Shown here: positions 1 to 7,710 of the stretch, one piece after another
Numbering within the stretch: position 1 is the stretch's first letter
How the letters are laid out: every line of letters begins with the position of its first letter
Notes under the pieces: model-generated
Told to the model about the DNA's origin: nothing
What the model saw: the letters and a program-made list of their open reading frames with translations, nothing else
The model's database searches: none
Origin: Bacillus sp. NTK034
GTDB lineage: Bacteria; Bacillota; Bacilli; Bacillales; Cytobacillaceae
Assembly (NCBI RefSeq): GCF_017303275.1
Contig: NZ_JAFKOJ010000001.1
Span: forward strand, 372,001 to 436,000
Length of the DNA stretch: 64,000 nucleotides
Reading direction: 5' to 3'
Position numbers and translations under genes: made by a program

Positions 1-122
1 TTGACATGGGCTATGCATCTGCAATGGCCTGGCTGCTGTTCATTGTCGTAATGGTACTGACAATCATTAATATGAAACTCGGCAAAAAATGGGTTCATTA
101 TGAGGGGGGAGATAATAAATGA
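1..122 (+). CDS. Sugar ABC transporter permease, 3' end only
   Basis: The window opens inside a reading frame that ends in a hydrophobic helix followed by a basic tail and the stop at 120-122. Its last bases overlap the start of the next permease gene (ATGA), the usual arrangement of paired MalF/MalG-type permeases. Only about 39 residues are visible, so the family call rests mainly on the downstream partner. Confidence 0.7.
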   Translation, partial: DMGYASAMAWLLFIVVMVLTIINMKLGKKWVHYEGGDNK

Positions 123-988
123 GGACTGCCGCTGCAACGAAGTTTTATGAGACGAAAAAATTCAAAGAAAAATTAAAGCAGACGATTATTTTTATCGTTT
201 TATTAGCAGGAAGTGTACTGGTATTATCTCCGCTGTGGTGGATGATTTCGACATCATTGAAATCTCCTGCTGAGATTGCCCAATATCCGCCTACCTTTGT
301 GCCAAAAGAATTCCATTTTTCCAATTATGTTGAAGCCTGGAAAACAGCGCCGTTTACACGCTGGGCAATGAATACGTTTTTTATTGCCTTTTGCGGAATG
401 GCTGGAAGTGTTCTTGTCAACTCGCTCGTTGCTTATGCATTTGCGAAAATCCGTTTTAAAGGAAGAAATGCTTTGTTTATAGTCGTGTTATCAACCATGC
501 TGATTCCAGGGTTTGTTACGATGGTACCCCAGTACATCTTATTTTCAAAGCTTGGCTGGGTAAATACGTACCTGCCGCTGATTGTTCCAGCTTTTTTGGG
601 GAGTGCCTTTTTTATCTTCCTTTTGCGTCAGTTTATGATGACCATTCCTAATGAACTGATAGAGGCAGCAGTACTTGATGGTGCGAATCATCTGCAGATC
701 TGGTGGCATATCATGCTGCCGCTGACAAAGCCAGCGCTTATTACAGTAGCCATTTTTTCATTTAATGGGGCATGGAATGACCTGCTTGGACCATTATTAT
801 ATATAAATGATGAAAGTCTGTACACACTGCAAATCGGGCTTCAGACCTTCAAGGGAACAGTACAGACACAGTGGCATTACCTGATGGCCATGTCAGTCAT
901 AGTTCTCCTGCCTGTTGTACTGCTATTCTTCTTCTTCCAGAAGCACTTTATAGAAGGTTCAAACATCACATCAGGCTCGAAGGGATAA
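119..988 (+). CDS. Carbohydrate ABC transporter permease (MalG/LacG type)
   Basis: This 289-aa inner-membrane permease belongs to a binding-protein-dependent sugar importer of the CUT1 class. The sequence shows about six hydrophobic segments, the first near residues 20-42. The cytoplasmic EAA loop lies near residues 185-205 (EAAVLDGANHLQIWWHIMLP), where the ATPase docks. The start overlaps the stop of the preceding permease, so the two are translationally coupled. A strong hairpin terminator follows directly, so this is the last gene of its operon. The binding protein and any hydrolase lie upstream of the window, so the sugar cannot be named. Confidence 0.88.
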   Translation: MRTAAATKFYETKKFKEKLKQTIIFIVLLAGSVLVLSPLWWMISTSLKSPAEIAQYPPTFVPKEFHFSNYVEAWKTAPFTRWAMNTFFIAFCGMAGSVLVNSLVAYAFAKIRFKGRNALFIVVLSTMLIPGFVTMVPQYILFSKLGWVNTYLPLIVPAFLGSAFFIFLLRQFMMTIPNELIEAAVLDGANHLQIWWHIMLPLTKPALITVAIFSFNGAWNDLLGPLLYINDESLYTLQIGLQTFKGTVQTQWHYLMAMSVIVLLPVVLLFFFFQKHFIEGSNITSGSKG

Positions 989-1025
989 CAAAACCGGCTA
1001 AGCACCTGCTTAGCCGGTTTTGTTA
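987..1025 (+). terminator. Rho-independent terminator after sugar ABC operon
   Basis: Arms AAAACCGGCTAAG and CTTAGCCGGTTTT form a long perfect stem with a short loop and end in a T-rich tract. It starts at the permease stop codon. Confidence 0.9.
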
Positions 1026-1089
1026 CTGTCCTGCTCCAGGCGAAACCGGGTTATGATTGTACCCGATTAGCAAAAGCCTTCCGCTTTTA

Positions 1090-1833
1090 TTATTGAATAG
1101 GACAATATGTTCTCCATTCCCCGCTCACACATACTTTATGGCGGGGTACATAACAGTCAATGATTACCGTATCTGGATTAAGTCCACTTTCTTTTAGCTG
1201 GGAAGAAACTGAAACTTCAGGCTCAGTATTTGCGGATGAACAAGGGTATCCGCCACGCCATTCGTATTTTGTACAGTAGTAGCATAACTCTGCTGCTGCT
1301 GTGATTTTATCGGAGGAGTCAGCATTGCTTTTCACTGTTCCTTCAATCAGCTGTGTTTTTTTCTTTTCAACCTCGAGCAAATAATCAGTAAAGGTACTGT
1401 CTTTCGAGATATCTATTTTGGTCTCTGCATCCGTTTTAAGGTCTTTTACATAAAAAGCCTGGTCCTCTATAAGCCTGCTGTAATCAACAAGCCGGACTTT
1501 TAATCCTTTTCTGTCGGACTCATATGAAAATGATAGAAGTGACGAGAAATTTACAAGGGCTTTTTTATCTAAGAAAACATTTTTTTCTTTGTATTCAATT
1601 TCATATTGAACTGTCCAGCCATATTGTTTTCCTTTTTCATCAATAAGAGCTTTTGGCTTGGCGGCTGCATCTTTTAAAATGGAGGATTTAAATTCCTTAA
1701 ACTCATCAGCCTTCAACACGGCTTTCATGAAATCTTTCTCAGTCAAATCAGCAGAACGGCTTTTGGGCTCTGCAGAAACATTGCCTGAAAAGACTAGTAA
1801 AATAGTCAATAACAAGAAAATATATCTTTTCAT
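1090..1833 (-). CDS. Secreted protein of unknown function, Cys-rich C-terminus
   Basis: The 247-aa product starts with a signal peptide (basic MKR, hydrophobic core, VSA-E cleavage region near residue 22). The start ATG at 1833 is chosen because AGGAGG lies six bases upstream; a GTG one codon earlier would be too close to it. The middle is charged and beta-rich in appearance. The last 65 residues hold a cluster of cysteines (CYYC, YPCSS, DCYVPRHKVC, TYCP) that could form disulfides or bind metal. I do not recognise the family. It is a single-gene unit between the sugar transporter and the thiamine operon. Confidence 0.7.
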   Translation of the reverse strand: MKRYIFLLLTILLVFSGNVSAEPKSRSADLTEKDFMKAVLKADEFKEFKSSILKDAAAKPKALIDEKGKQYGWTVQYEIEYKEKNVFLDKKALVNFSSLLSFSYESDRKGLKVRLVDYSRLIEDQAFYVKDLKTDAETKIDISKDSTFTDYLLEVEKKKTQLIEGTVKSNADSSDKITAAAELCYYCTKYEWRGGYPCSSANTEPEVSVSSQLKESGLNPDTVIIDCYVPRHKVCVSGEWRTYCPIQ

Positions 1834-1941
1834 CACATACCTCCTAAAAGTATTGTCCTATATAAGATTAACCTAAATTTCCAAAATTAGGAATGGTGCG
1901 AAATGATTATATTTATCTAGTATATTTTATCTAATATGAAT

Positions 1942-1979
1942 AAAAAACAGCCTTATGGTAAAAGGCCGCAAGGCTGTTT
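1942..1979 (-). terminator. Terminator of the thiamine-precursor operon
   Basis: Inverted arms AAACAGCCTT and AAGGCTGTTT lie just past the stop of the TatD-like gene. On the minus strand the stem is followed by a T-rich run. Confidence 0.8.
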
Positions 1980-1981
1980 GA

Positions 1982-2749
1982 TCAGTCAATATTATAGAAG
2001 CTTTTTGTATTTTCATATAGCTTCTTAAGAGCTTTGCTGAAACCTATTTCTTTTAGTTCAGCAAGGGATTTGATGGAACGGGCCATCATTGCTGGATGGG
2101 TAGGCTTGTTTTTAAAAGGGCCTTCGAATTTCCATGGACCATCTGTTTCTGCCATCAATTTATCCAGCGGGTAAGCCCGTACAAGGTCCTGTATTTCTTT
2201 TTCGTACACGATATCTGGAGTAAAGGAGATGTAATAGCCATTGGCAATCAGCCTGCTTACGGCTGCGGTGTTACCTTTAAACCAGTGAAAATGAGCTTTT
2301 TTAATCGAATGCTTTTCCAATAAATTGCACACAATCGGTGCATCATCATAAATTGCATGGAGGGCAATGGGCTTATCCCACCTTTTAGCGAGCTTAATGA
2401 ATTCTTCGAGAAGTTCAATATATCCGCCATGATGCTTGCTTCCATCAGACCTTAAATAGTATGGGAGGCCAACCTCGCCAACAGCAGCCATCTGCTCTCT
2501 GTGAACCTTTATCCAGCTGAAAAGCTCTGAAATATCATGATCACTGGGGAGAACCTGTTCAGGGTGAAAACCAAAGGCAGGTTTAACAAAGGGATAAATT
2601 TCTGCAAGAGCAAGATTTCTTTTGCAGGATGCTAAATCGCTTGAAACTGTTACAAGTGAAAGCTGAAACGGCAGCTCATGAAACATTTTCTCTAAATCAA
2701 TATTGCTGTACTTATCAAGATGAATATGGGCATCAATATACTTATCCAT
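1982..2749 (-). CDS. TatD-family metal-dependent hydrolase
   Basis: This 255-aa protein has the amidohydrolase/TatD layout: metal ligands DAHIHLD near the N-terminus, a central E in AVGEVGLPY, H residues in ALHAIYD and AHFHWF, and D in AETDGPWKF. TatD proteins are metal-dependent nucleases or hydrolases of the cytoplasm. Here the gene is the last of a TPP-riboswitch operon, 11 bases after thiZ, so its substrate may be a thiamine-precursor breakdown product rather than DNA. In some bacilli the equivalent operon ends with the amidohydrolase ylmB, which removes formyl groups from pyrimidine precursors; a substitute role here is inference. The family call is firm, the substrate unknown. Confidence 0.82.
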   Translation of the reverse strand: MDKYIDAHIHLDKYSNIDLEKMFHELPFQLSLVTVSSDLASCKRNLALAEIYPFVKPAFGFHPEQVLPSDHDISELFSWIKVHREQMAAVGEVGLPYYLRSDGSKHHGGYIELLEEFIKLAKRWDKPIALHAIYDDAPIVCNLLEKHSIKKAHFHWFKGNTAAVSRLIANGYYISFTPDIVYEKEIQDLVRAYPLDKLMAETDGPWKFEGPFKNKPTHPAMMARSIKSLAELKEIGFSKALKKLYENTKSFYNID

Positions 2750-2760
2750 GCTGTTGCCTC

Positions 2761-3495
2761 CTAATGATTTTTCAGCGCATGATGGATGCTTCTTTTGCAG
2801 GCAAGGAAATTCTCATTGAGAAAAAGTTCCTCCATTCTTGGCCTGTTAAAGGGTACTTTATATTCATTTATTACTTTAGCAGGCTTGCTGCTAAGTACTA
2901 AAATTCGGTCAGAAAGGTAAATGGCTTCTTCAATATTGTGAGTTACGAACAGAATTGTGGGTTTATGCTCATTCCAAATATCAAGAAGCCATTTTTGCAT
3001 ATCATGGCGGGTAAGTTCATCTAAAGCTGAAAAAGGTTCATCCAGCAAAATGATTGGCTGCGGGCTTAATAATGCCCGGATAAAGGCAGCCCTTTGCTTC
3101 ATCCCCCCTGATAATTCATGAGGATATGCATTTTCATAGTCACCGAGACCAGCTTTTTGAAGCATCTTTTTTGCCGTTTCCGAATCGGATTTACCCATTA
3201 GCTCCTGGCCAAGCAGAACGTTTTGAAGAATGGTTCTCCATGGCATCAGGGAAGGTGTCTGGGGCATATAGCTTATTGAACCGCGTTTGCCGTTGATCTT
3301 CACATTCCCAAGCGTTATGGACCCTTCGTCAGGCAGGAGCATCCCGCCAATGAGGTTGAAAAGGGTACTCTTGCCGCTCCCTGAAGGGCCTAAAATCGAA
3401 ACAAATTCCCCTTCATTTATATGAAAACTTAAATTGTCTAAAACCTGATTTGAATCAAAACTTTTGGTTAAATGATTAACTGATAATTGTATCAT
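2761..3495 (-). CDS. thiZ: ABC transporter ATP-binding protein for thiamine-pyrimidine uptake
   Basis: This 244-aa NrtD/SsuB-type ATPase shows Walker A GPSGSGKST near residue 38, a Q-loop region, signature LSGGMKQR, Walker B IILLDEPFSALD and the switch His in FVTHN. It should power uptake of hydroxymethyl- or formylamino-pyrimidine, the thiamine precursor. The start ATG at 3495 overlaps the thiX stop (ATGA), the coupling expected of this operon; longer upstream starts are less likely. Its partners are the permease and binding protein encoded upstream in the same transcript behind a TPP riboswitch. Confidence 0.87.
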   Translation of the reverse strand: MIQLSVNHLTKSFDSNQVLDNLSFHINEGEFVSILGPSGSGKSTLFNLIGGMLLPDEGSITLGNVKINGKRGSISYMPQTPSLMPWRTILQNVLLGQELMGKSDSETAKKMLQKAGLGDYENAYPHELSGGMKQRAAFIRALLSPQPIILLDEPFSALDELTRHDMQKWLLDIWNEHKPTILFVTHNIEEAIYLSDRILVLSSKPAKVINEYKVPFNRPRMEELFLNENFLACKRSIHHALKNH

Positions 3496-4259
3496 TTCCT
3501 GGCACTCTCCCGTGACTTCCATTTAATCAGCAAACGTTCAGCCAGTAATATTCCTCCAAAAAACAGCAAGCTTAACAGCATAATGGTAAAAATGGCAACA
3601 AAAACACGGTCCGTCCTAAATGAAGAAGAGGCTAAAGTCATATAAACACCTATTCCTGCTTTAGCTCCGAGCCATTCGGATATTACAGCACCCATCACAC
3701 TATAGGTTGCGGAGATTTTTAGCCCTGAAAATAAAGAAGGAAGGGAATAGGGAAGCTCCAGCTTCCAAAAAAGCTGACCTTTGCTGGCACCTGCCATCAG
3801 CATATAATGCCTAAGTTCTCCGGGGGTTTGGCGAAAGCCGTCCAATGCAGCAACTGTAATGGGGAAGAAACAAACCAGCGTGATGACAATCAGCTTTGGA
3901 AGTATCCCGAAACCAAACCATACAACCAGCAAAGGAGCCAGTACAATTATAGGCACATTCTGTGAAAGTATGAGGAGAGGGTAAACCGACTCCCTTATAA
4001 AAGGCAATAAGTGCAGAATAACAGCTGTGAGTAATCCTATGACGGCGCCAATGAGAAATCCCAATAGGGAAAGCATGACTGTCGATTGAAGATGAAGGCG
4101 GAAGCCTTCCCAGCCCGAAATCGCTTCATGAACGATATCTGTCGGCGGAGGCAGGAGCCATGCAGGAACTTCTGCCAGATTTACTGCCAATTCCCAAAGA
4201 ATGAATAAAAGAAGGAGAACCGCAGCCGGCCTCCATCCTTTTCTGAATACATTTATCAT
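3492..4259 (-). CDS. thiX: ABC transporter permease for thiamine-pyrimidine uptake
   Basis: This 255-aa membrane protein of the SsuC/NrtB/ThiX permease family has about six membrane spans and an EAA-like loop near residues 150-165 (LRHYMLMAGASKGQLFWKLE). It overlaps both neighbours by four bases (start with the thiamine-binding protein gene, stop with thiZ), so the operon is tightly coupled. Substrate assignment comes from the TPP riboswitch at the operon head and the THI5/NMT1-like binding protein, not from the permease itself. Confidence 0.85.
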   Translation of the reverse strand: MINVFRKGWRPAAVLLLLFILWELAVNLAEVPAWLLPPPTDIVHEAISGWEGFRLHLQSTVMLSLLGFLIGAVIGLLTAVILHLLPFIRESVYPLLILSQNVPIIVLAPLLVVWFGFGILPKLIVITLVCFFPITVAALDGFRQTPGELRHYMLMAGASKGQLFWKLELPYSLPSLFSGLKISATYSVMGAVISEWLGAKAGIGVYMTLASSSFRTDRVFVAIFTIMLLSLLFFGGILLAERLLIKWKSRESARK

Positions 4260-4549
4260 GAACGGTATTTCTCCGTTAAATCACTCATTTCAATACCGTC
4301 CGGCTGATATAGAACCTTAACCTGTGAAATTACATTGCTGCTTCCTTTTTCAATCATTTTTCTGTTCATATCGGCTATGATTTTTAATAAATGGTCTAAA
4401 TCGCCTTCCATCGTGGTTTCTAGGGGATGCACCTCGTGCTTAACACCAGATTGCTGAATAACATTAATTGCTTCATCAACGTAAGGTATAACATTTTCCC
4501 CATCTTTTGTTTTCGGTATGATCTGAATGCTTACAAGTGCGTTTGCCAT
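4256..4549 (-). CDS. Thiamine-binding protein of the MTH1187/YqgV family
   Basis: This small 97-aa ferredoxin-like-fold protein starts MANALVSIQIIPK. The start at 4549 is preferred over upstream in-frame ATGs because AAGGAG sits eight bases before it. Residues such as MEGDLDHLL and VLYQPDG match the UPF0045/Thiamine_BP family, whose members form oligomers that bind thiamine or its pyrimidine. Its place between the binding protein and permease genes of a TPP-controlled importer supports a role in precursor handling or sensing in the cytoplasm. The fold assignment is from memory of the family. Confidence 0.75.
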   Translation of the reverse strand: MANALVSIQIIPKTKDGENVIPYVDEAINVIQQSGVKHEVHPLETTMEGDLDHLLKIIADMNRKMIEKGSSNVISQVKVLYQPDGIEMSDLTEKYRS

Positions 4550-4562
4550 ATTTGAACTCTCC

Positions 4563-5567
4563 TTATTCCGGCAGGAAGTCATTTGTAAATGCTTTGCCGG
4601 CATCTAATTCTTTATCTAATAGACCATTATCATGCATCCAGTCTGCATAGTTTTCCCAGACTGCAAGCTTTTGTTCACCCCATCTTGGAGCATCATCCTG
4701 ATAGCGGGGGGATAGCCATTCCTGGCTCTTTTTGACCAATTCGCTGTCAAGGTCCGGAGCATTTTTTAACAAAATATCTGCTGCTTCGCCAGGCTGATCG
4801 ATTGCAAATTCATAACCTCTGGATGCTGCTTTTACAAATGCTTTGACAGTATCCGGGTCATCTGCAATCATTTTTTCGCTGGTTGCGAGAACGGGCGTGT
4901 AGTAATCCAGTTTTTCTGAGTAGTCGGTAAGGTAGACCATATTAATCTTTTCCCCCCGAAGTTCTGCTTCTACACCTGTCCATCCGTAATAAATCCATGC
5001 GAAGTCTATATCTCTTTTAACAGCTGTGAAAAAGTCAGCATCTCCCATGTTAACAATTGAGACATTATCAACATTGGCGTTTTCCTTCTTCATTAGGGAA
5101 TCTATTACAGATTTTTCTACAGGAGCTCCCCAGCCGCCATAAGTTTTTCCTTCAAAGTCTTTCGGCGATTTAATGTTTTTTTCAGCAGGGGATGCAAAAC
5201 CGGAAGTATTATGCTGTATTACAGCTGCTATCGATACAAGGGGAACTCCCTGTACACGGGCTTCCGTGATGCTTTCCTGATAGCTGACACCGAAATCAGC
5301 CTTGCCTGATGCAGTCAATTGATCTGCACCTGCTTCACCTGGCATTATAATTTCGACATCGAGCCCTTCTTCTTTAAAATATCCTTTGTCCTTTGCGGCA
5401 TATAAGCCGGTATGATTGGTATTGGGTGTCCAATCCAATACAACAGTAACTTTTTTCAAATCTTGTTTGCTGTCTGCATCTTTGCTTCCAGTCTGATTAT
5501 CCGCTCCATTGCCGGCACAGCCTGAAAGAAACAGAAGTGAACAGATAGCCGCAATCCACTTTTTCAT
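4563..5567 (-). CDS. thiY: Thiamine-pyrimidine (HMP/FAMP) binding lipoprotein
   Basis: This 334-aa precursor has a lipoprotein signal (LFLSGC lipobox, Cys near residue 17) followed by an NMT1/THI5-like solute-binding domain. The conserved segment VVLDWTPNTNHTGLYAAKDKGYF is typical of ThiY/THI5 proteins that bind hydroxymethyl- or formylamino-pyrimidine. The start ATG at 5567 follows a good AGGAGG; an earlier in-frame ATG lies within the leader. It is the first gene after the TPP riboswitch and attenuator, so its expression should fall when thiamine pyrophosphate is abundant. Confidence 0.88.
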   Translation of the reverse strand: MKKWIAAICSLLFLSGCAGNGADNQTGSKDADSKQDLKKVTVVLDWTPNTNHTGLYAAKDKGYFKEEGLDVEIIMPGEAGADQLTASGKADFGVSYQESITEARVQGVPLVSIAAVIQHNTSGFASPAEKNIKSPKDFEGKTYGGWGAPVEKSVIDSLMKKENANVDNVSIVNMGDADFFTAVKRDIDFAWIYYGWTGVEAELRGEKINMVYLTDYSEKLDYYTPVLATSEKMIADDPDTVKAFVKAASRGYEFAIDQPGEAADILLKNAPDLDSELVKKSQEWLSPRYQDDAPRWGEQKLAVWENYADWMHDNGLLDKELDAGKAFTNDFLPE

Positions 5568-5623
5568 AAATAATCCTCCTAAAACCTTTATGTAATAAGG
5601 AAAGTTAATGATAGTCTGCCCTG

Positions 5624-5657
5624 AAAAATAAAAACGCCCCGGTATAAACCAGGGCGC
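5624..5657 (-). terminator. Attenuator hairpin of the TPP riboswitch
   Basis: Arms CGCCCTGGT and ACCGGGGCG, with one internal mismatch, are followed on the minus strand by a run of T. The hairpin lies between the aptamer and thiY, as expected for transcription termination when the aptamer binds TPP. Confidence 0.8.
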
Positions 5658-5687
5658 ATATAAAAACATTTAGTATGTTTAAGAATA

Positions 5688-5775
5688 TGTTCCCTACGCT
5701 GGTATGAGCCAGATCAGGTTCAAAGGGTCAGCATCTTAATGATGAAGTCTCAACCGGCATACCGGTTCCCCTACA
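5688..5775 (-). promoter_or_regulatory. TPP riboswitch (THI element)
   Basis: Read on the minus strand, the segment contains the conserved THI-box blocks: GGGGAACC, then the pyrimidine-sensor region with GCTGACCCTTTGAACCTGA, then ATCTGG and CCAGCGTAGGGAA. Arm pairing and order match the TPP aptamer. A terminator follows before thiY, so binding of thiamine pyrophosphate should shut off the thiY-thiX-thiZ operon. Confidence 0.95.
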
Positions 5776-5855
5776 TTTCCTGCTATTTAATTTTGACAGC
5801 ATAAATACTTTCCATCATTATTATAGCAAATAATATCAAAATGGACAGAAAATAA

Positions 5856-6269
5856 TTATTTCATCTCTATCGTCCTGCTTTCTTTCCAGATTTTGAATTT
5901 TTCAAGTTCACCTGTAATTTGGCTAACGGCAAAACCAAGTACTGCTGCATCATCTAAAATTCCCATTCCTATTAAAAAGTCAGGAACAAGGTCTATAGGG
6001 GAAACAAAGTATAGGACGGAAGCAATAATAAAGATAACCGATTTTCTTGAAATATGCCGGTAATCGCCTTTAGACCATGCCTTAACCAAATCGATCAGAA
6101 GCTGAAACTTTTCCCATATATCACTTAATGAAGATTTATTTTTATCTGCTTTAAGTGTAGCCTTTCTTAGCAGTACTTTTGTTTTTTCAGGGTCTTCCGC
6201 ATAACGTTTGGCCCTGGCAGAAAATTTTTTATAGCCGTCCTTATAATCTTTCGTTTCTATTTCAGGCAT
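5856..6269 (-). CDS. YkvA-family (DUF1232) membrane protein
   Basis: This 137-aa protein has the DUF1232 signature YFVSPIDLVPDFLIGMGILDD near residues 95-115, embedded in one or two hydrophobic helices. The N-terminal half is charged. The ATG at 6269 is preferred over the GTG three codons upstream because AGGAG is eight bases before it. Function of the family is not established. It is divergent from the sirtuin gene and appears monocistronic. Confidence 0.8.
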   Translation of the reverse strand: MPEIETKDYKDGYKKFSARAKRYAEDPEKTKVLLRKATLKADKNKSSLSDIWEKFQLLIDLVKAWSKGDYRHISRKSVIFIIASVLYFVSPIDLVPDFLIGMGILDDAAVLGFAVSQITGELEKFKIWKESRTIEMK

Positions 6270-6416
6270 AGCTATCACTCCTATATTTGATAATTCGCAT
6301 AAACAGTTATAATCTAGTATTTACCGCATACCTGACATGACATAAACATTTCACCGGGAGAAATAAATGGAAATCAAATTTAACCTGTGACAAAACCTTA
6401 TTGGGGGCTGATATCT

Positions 6417-7142
6417 ATGCTTGAGAAATGGCTTCAGGAATCAAATTATACAGTAATATTAACTGGAGCAGGAATGTCGACGGAAAGCGGACTTCCTGAT
6501 TTCAGGTCTGCCAATAATGGTTTATGGAATGGGAAAGATCCTGGAAAAATAGCCAGTACAGAAGCATTAAATGAAAATGTGAACGAGTTTATTGAATTTT
6601 ATCGGCACAGGGTAATCGGGCTTAAGGAGTGCAATCCCCATAAAGGGCACTATATTCTAGCAGATTGGGAAAAGAGAGATATTATTAAGCGCATTATCAC
6701 CCAGAATGTGGATGGATTTCATGGACTGGCGGGAAGTAAAAAAGTATCAGAGCTCCATGGGAATTTGCAGACACTCCATTGCCAGAAGTGTAAAAAAGAG
6801 TTCCCGAGCGAGGGGTATTTGCATGGACAATTCCAATGTAATTGCGGTGGTGTGCTCCGTCCTTCAGTAGTTCTGTTTGGGGAAATGCTTCCTGAGGAGG
6901 CTTTAGATTTCGCAGAGGATGAAACAGAAAAGGCAGAACTTTTTATTGTTCTGGGATCATCCTTGAATGTAACACCTGCAAATCAGTTTCCGCTGATTGC
7001 CAAACAAAACGGGGCAAAACTGGTGATAATTAATTTGGAACCTACGGACTTCGATATTTATGCTGATGAAGTGATCCATAACCGCAAAATTGGTGAAGTA
7101 TTAGAAGATCTTGATAGAGTCTTTAATAGTGAAAAAACGTGA
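6417..7142 (+). CDS. NAD-dependent protein deacylase (Sir2 family)
   Basis: The 241-aa product shows the sirtuin NAD-binding motif GAGMSTESGLPDFRS, the TQNVDG motif, the catalytic His in SELHGN, and a zinc module CQKC plus CNCGG. The second half of the zinc site has C-x-C spacing rather than C-x2-C, a small oddity. The enzyme removes acyl groups from lysines using NAD+. ATG 6417 after TGGGGGC is chosen over a GTG at 6387. It probably corresponds to the sirtuin SrtN of B. subtilis. Confidence 0.88.
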   Translation: MLEKWLQESNYTVILTGAGMSTESGLPDFRSANNGLWNGKDPGKIASTEALNENVNEFIEFYRHRVIGLKECNPHKGHYILADWEKRDIIKRIITQNVDGFHGLAGSKKVSELHGNLQTLHCQKCKKEFPSEGYLHGQFQCNCGGVLRPSVVLFGEMLPEEALDFAEDETEKAELFIVLGSSLNVTPANQFPLIAKQNGAKLVIINLEPTDFDIYADEVIHNRKIGEVLEDLDRVFNSEKT

Positions 7143-7251
7143 ATTCATAAAAATAGCTGCCATGCTATGATTTTTTAAGTCAATCTACTATAATGGACAA
7201 TGAACATGATTGCTACTGCCCATGCGATATGATATATAAGGAGTGTTCAGC

Positions 7252-7425
7252 ATGTTATCAAACATCGGTATTCCAGGTTTAATTCTCATCCTGGTTCTGG
7301 CTCTTATTATTTTTGGTCCTAAAAAACTTCCTGAAATAGGGAGAGCATTTGGGGAGACCTTAAAAGAATTTAAGAAATCTACCCGTGAACTCACAAAAGA
7401 TGATGACGATGATAAAAGGAAATAA
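7252..7425 (+). CDS. tatA: Twin-arginine translocase subunit TatA
   Basis: The 57-aa protein has one N-terminal membrane helix ([16 protein letters not shown]), the conserved [15 protein letters not shown] amphipathic hinge, and a charged Asp/Lys tail. This is the TatA layout for the pore-forming subunit of the Tat export path. AAGGAG lies eight bases before ATG 7252, which rules out the upstream GTG. No tatC is adjacent, as is common for orphan tatA copies in bacilli. A terminator follows. Confidence 0.92.
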   Translation: MLSNIGIPGLILILVLALIIFGPKKLPEIGRAFGETLKEFKKSTRELTKDDDDDKRK

Positions 7426-7444
7426 GATTATTCAATAGGTTTAG

Positions 7445-7487
7445 AACCGGCTTTGCAGACAATTAAGTCTCGAAGCCGGTTTTTTTA
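7445..7487 (+). terminator. Terminator after tatA
   Basis: Outer arms AACCGGCTT and AAGCCGGTT with an inner GCAGAC/GTCT pairing are followed by a run of seven or more T. Confidence 0.9.
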
Positions 7488-7544
7488 TTTTCTGACATCC
7501 AGAGAGATTGAATGGGTATATAAAAGAGAGAAAAGAAAAATTGG

Positions 7545-7603
7545 TTGACTAACATGTATATACAAGATAGAATGAAAGCGTAAACAGTTCATGTATATAC
7601 AAG
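7545..7603 (+). promoter_or_regulatory. Trehalose operon promoter with two TreR-like operators and a cre site
   Basis: A promoter TTGACT (7545-7550), 17-bp spacer, TAGAAT (7568-7573) is visible. Two copies of CATGTATATACAAG lie at 7553-7566, inside the spacer, and at 7590-7603, downstream of the start region. They resemble the TreR operator of B. subtilis. Between them, TGAAAGCGTAAACA (7573-7586) matches the CcpA cre consensus throughout. The layout predicts repression by TreR without trehalose-6-phosphate and by CcpA on glucose. Confidence 0.85.
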
Positions 7604-7710
7604 TCAGGTTCTGTTAATTGGATATATTTGTAAAGTTCGAGAACAATAAACAAAAACCTTATAACTGTTTTTTCTTTAATATGAAAACGGTAACAGGAGG
7701 AGAGCGAAGA

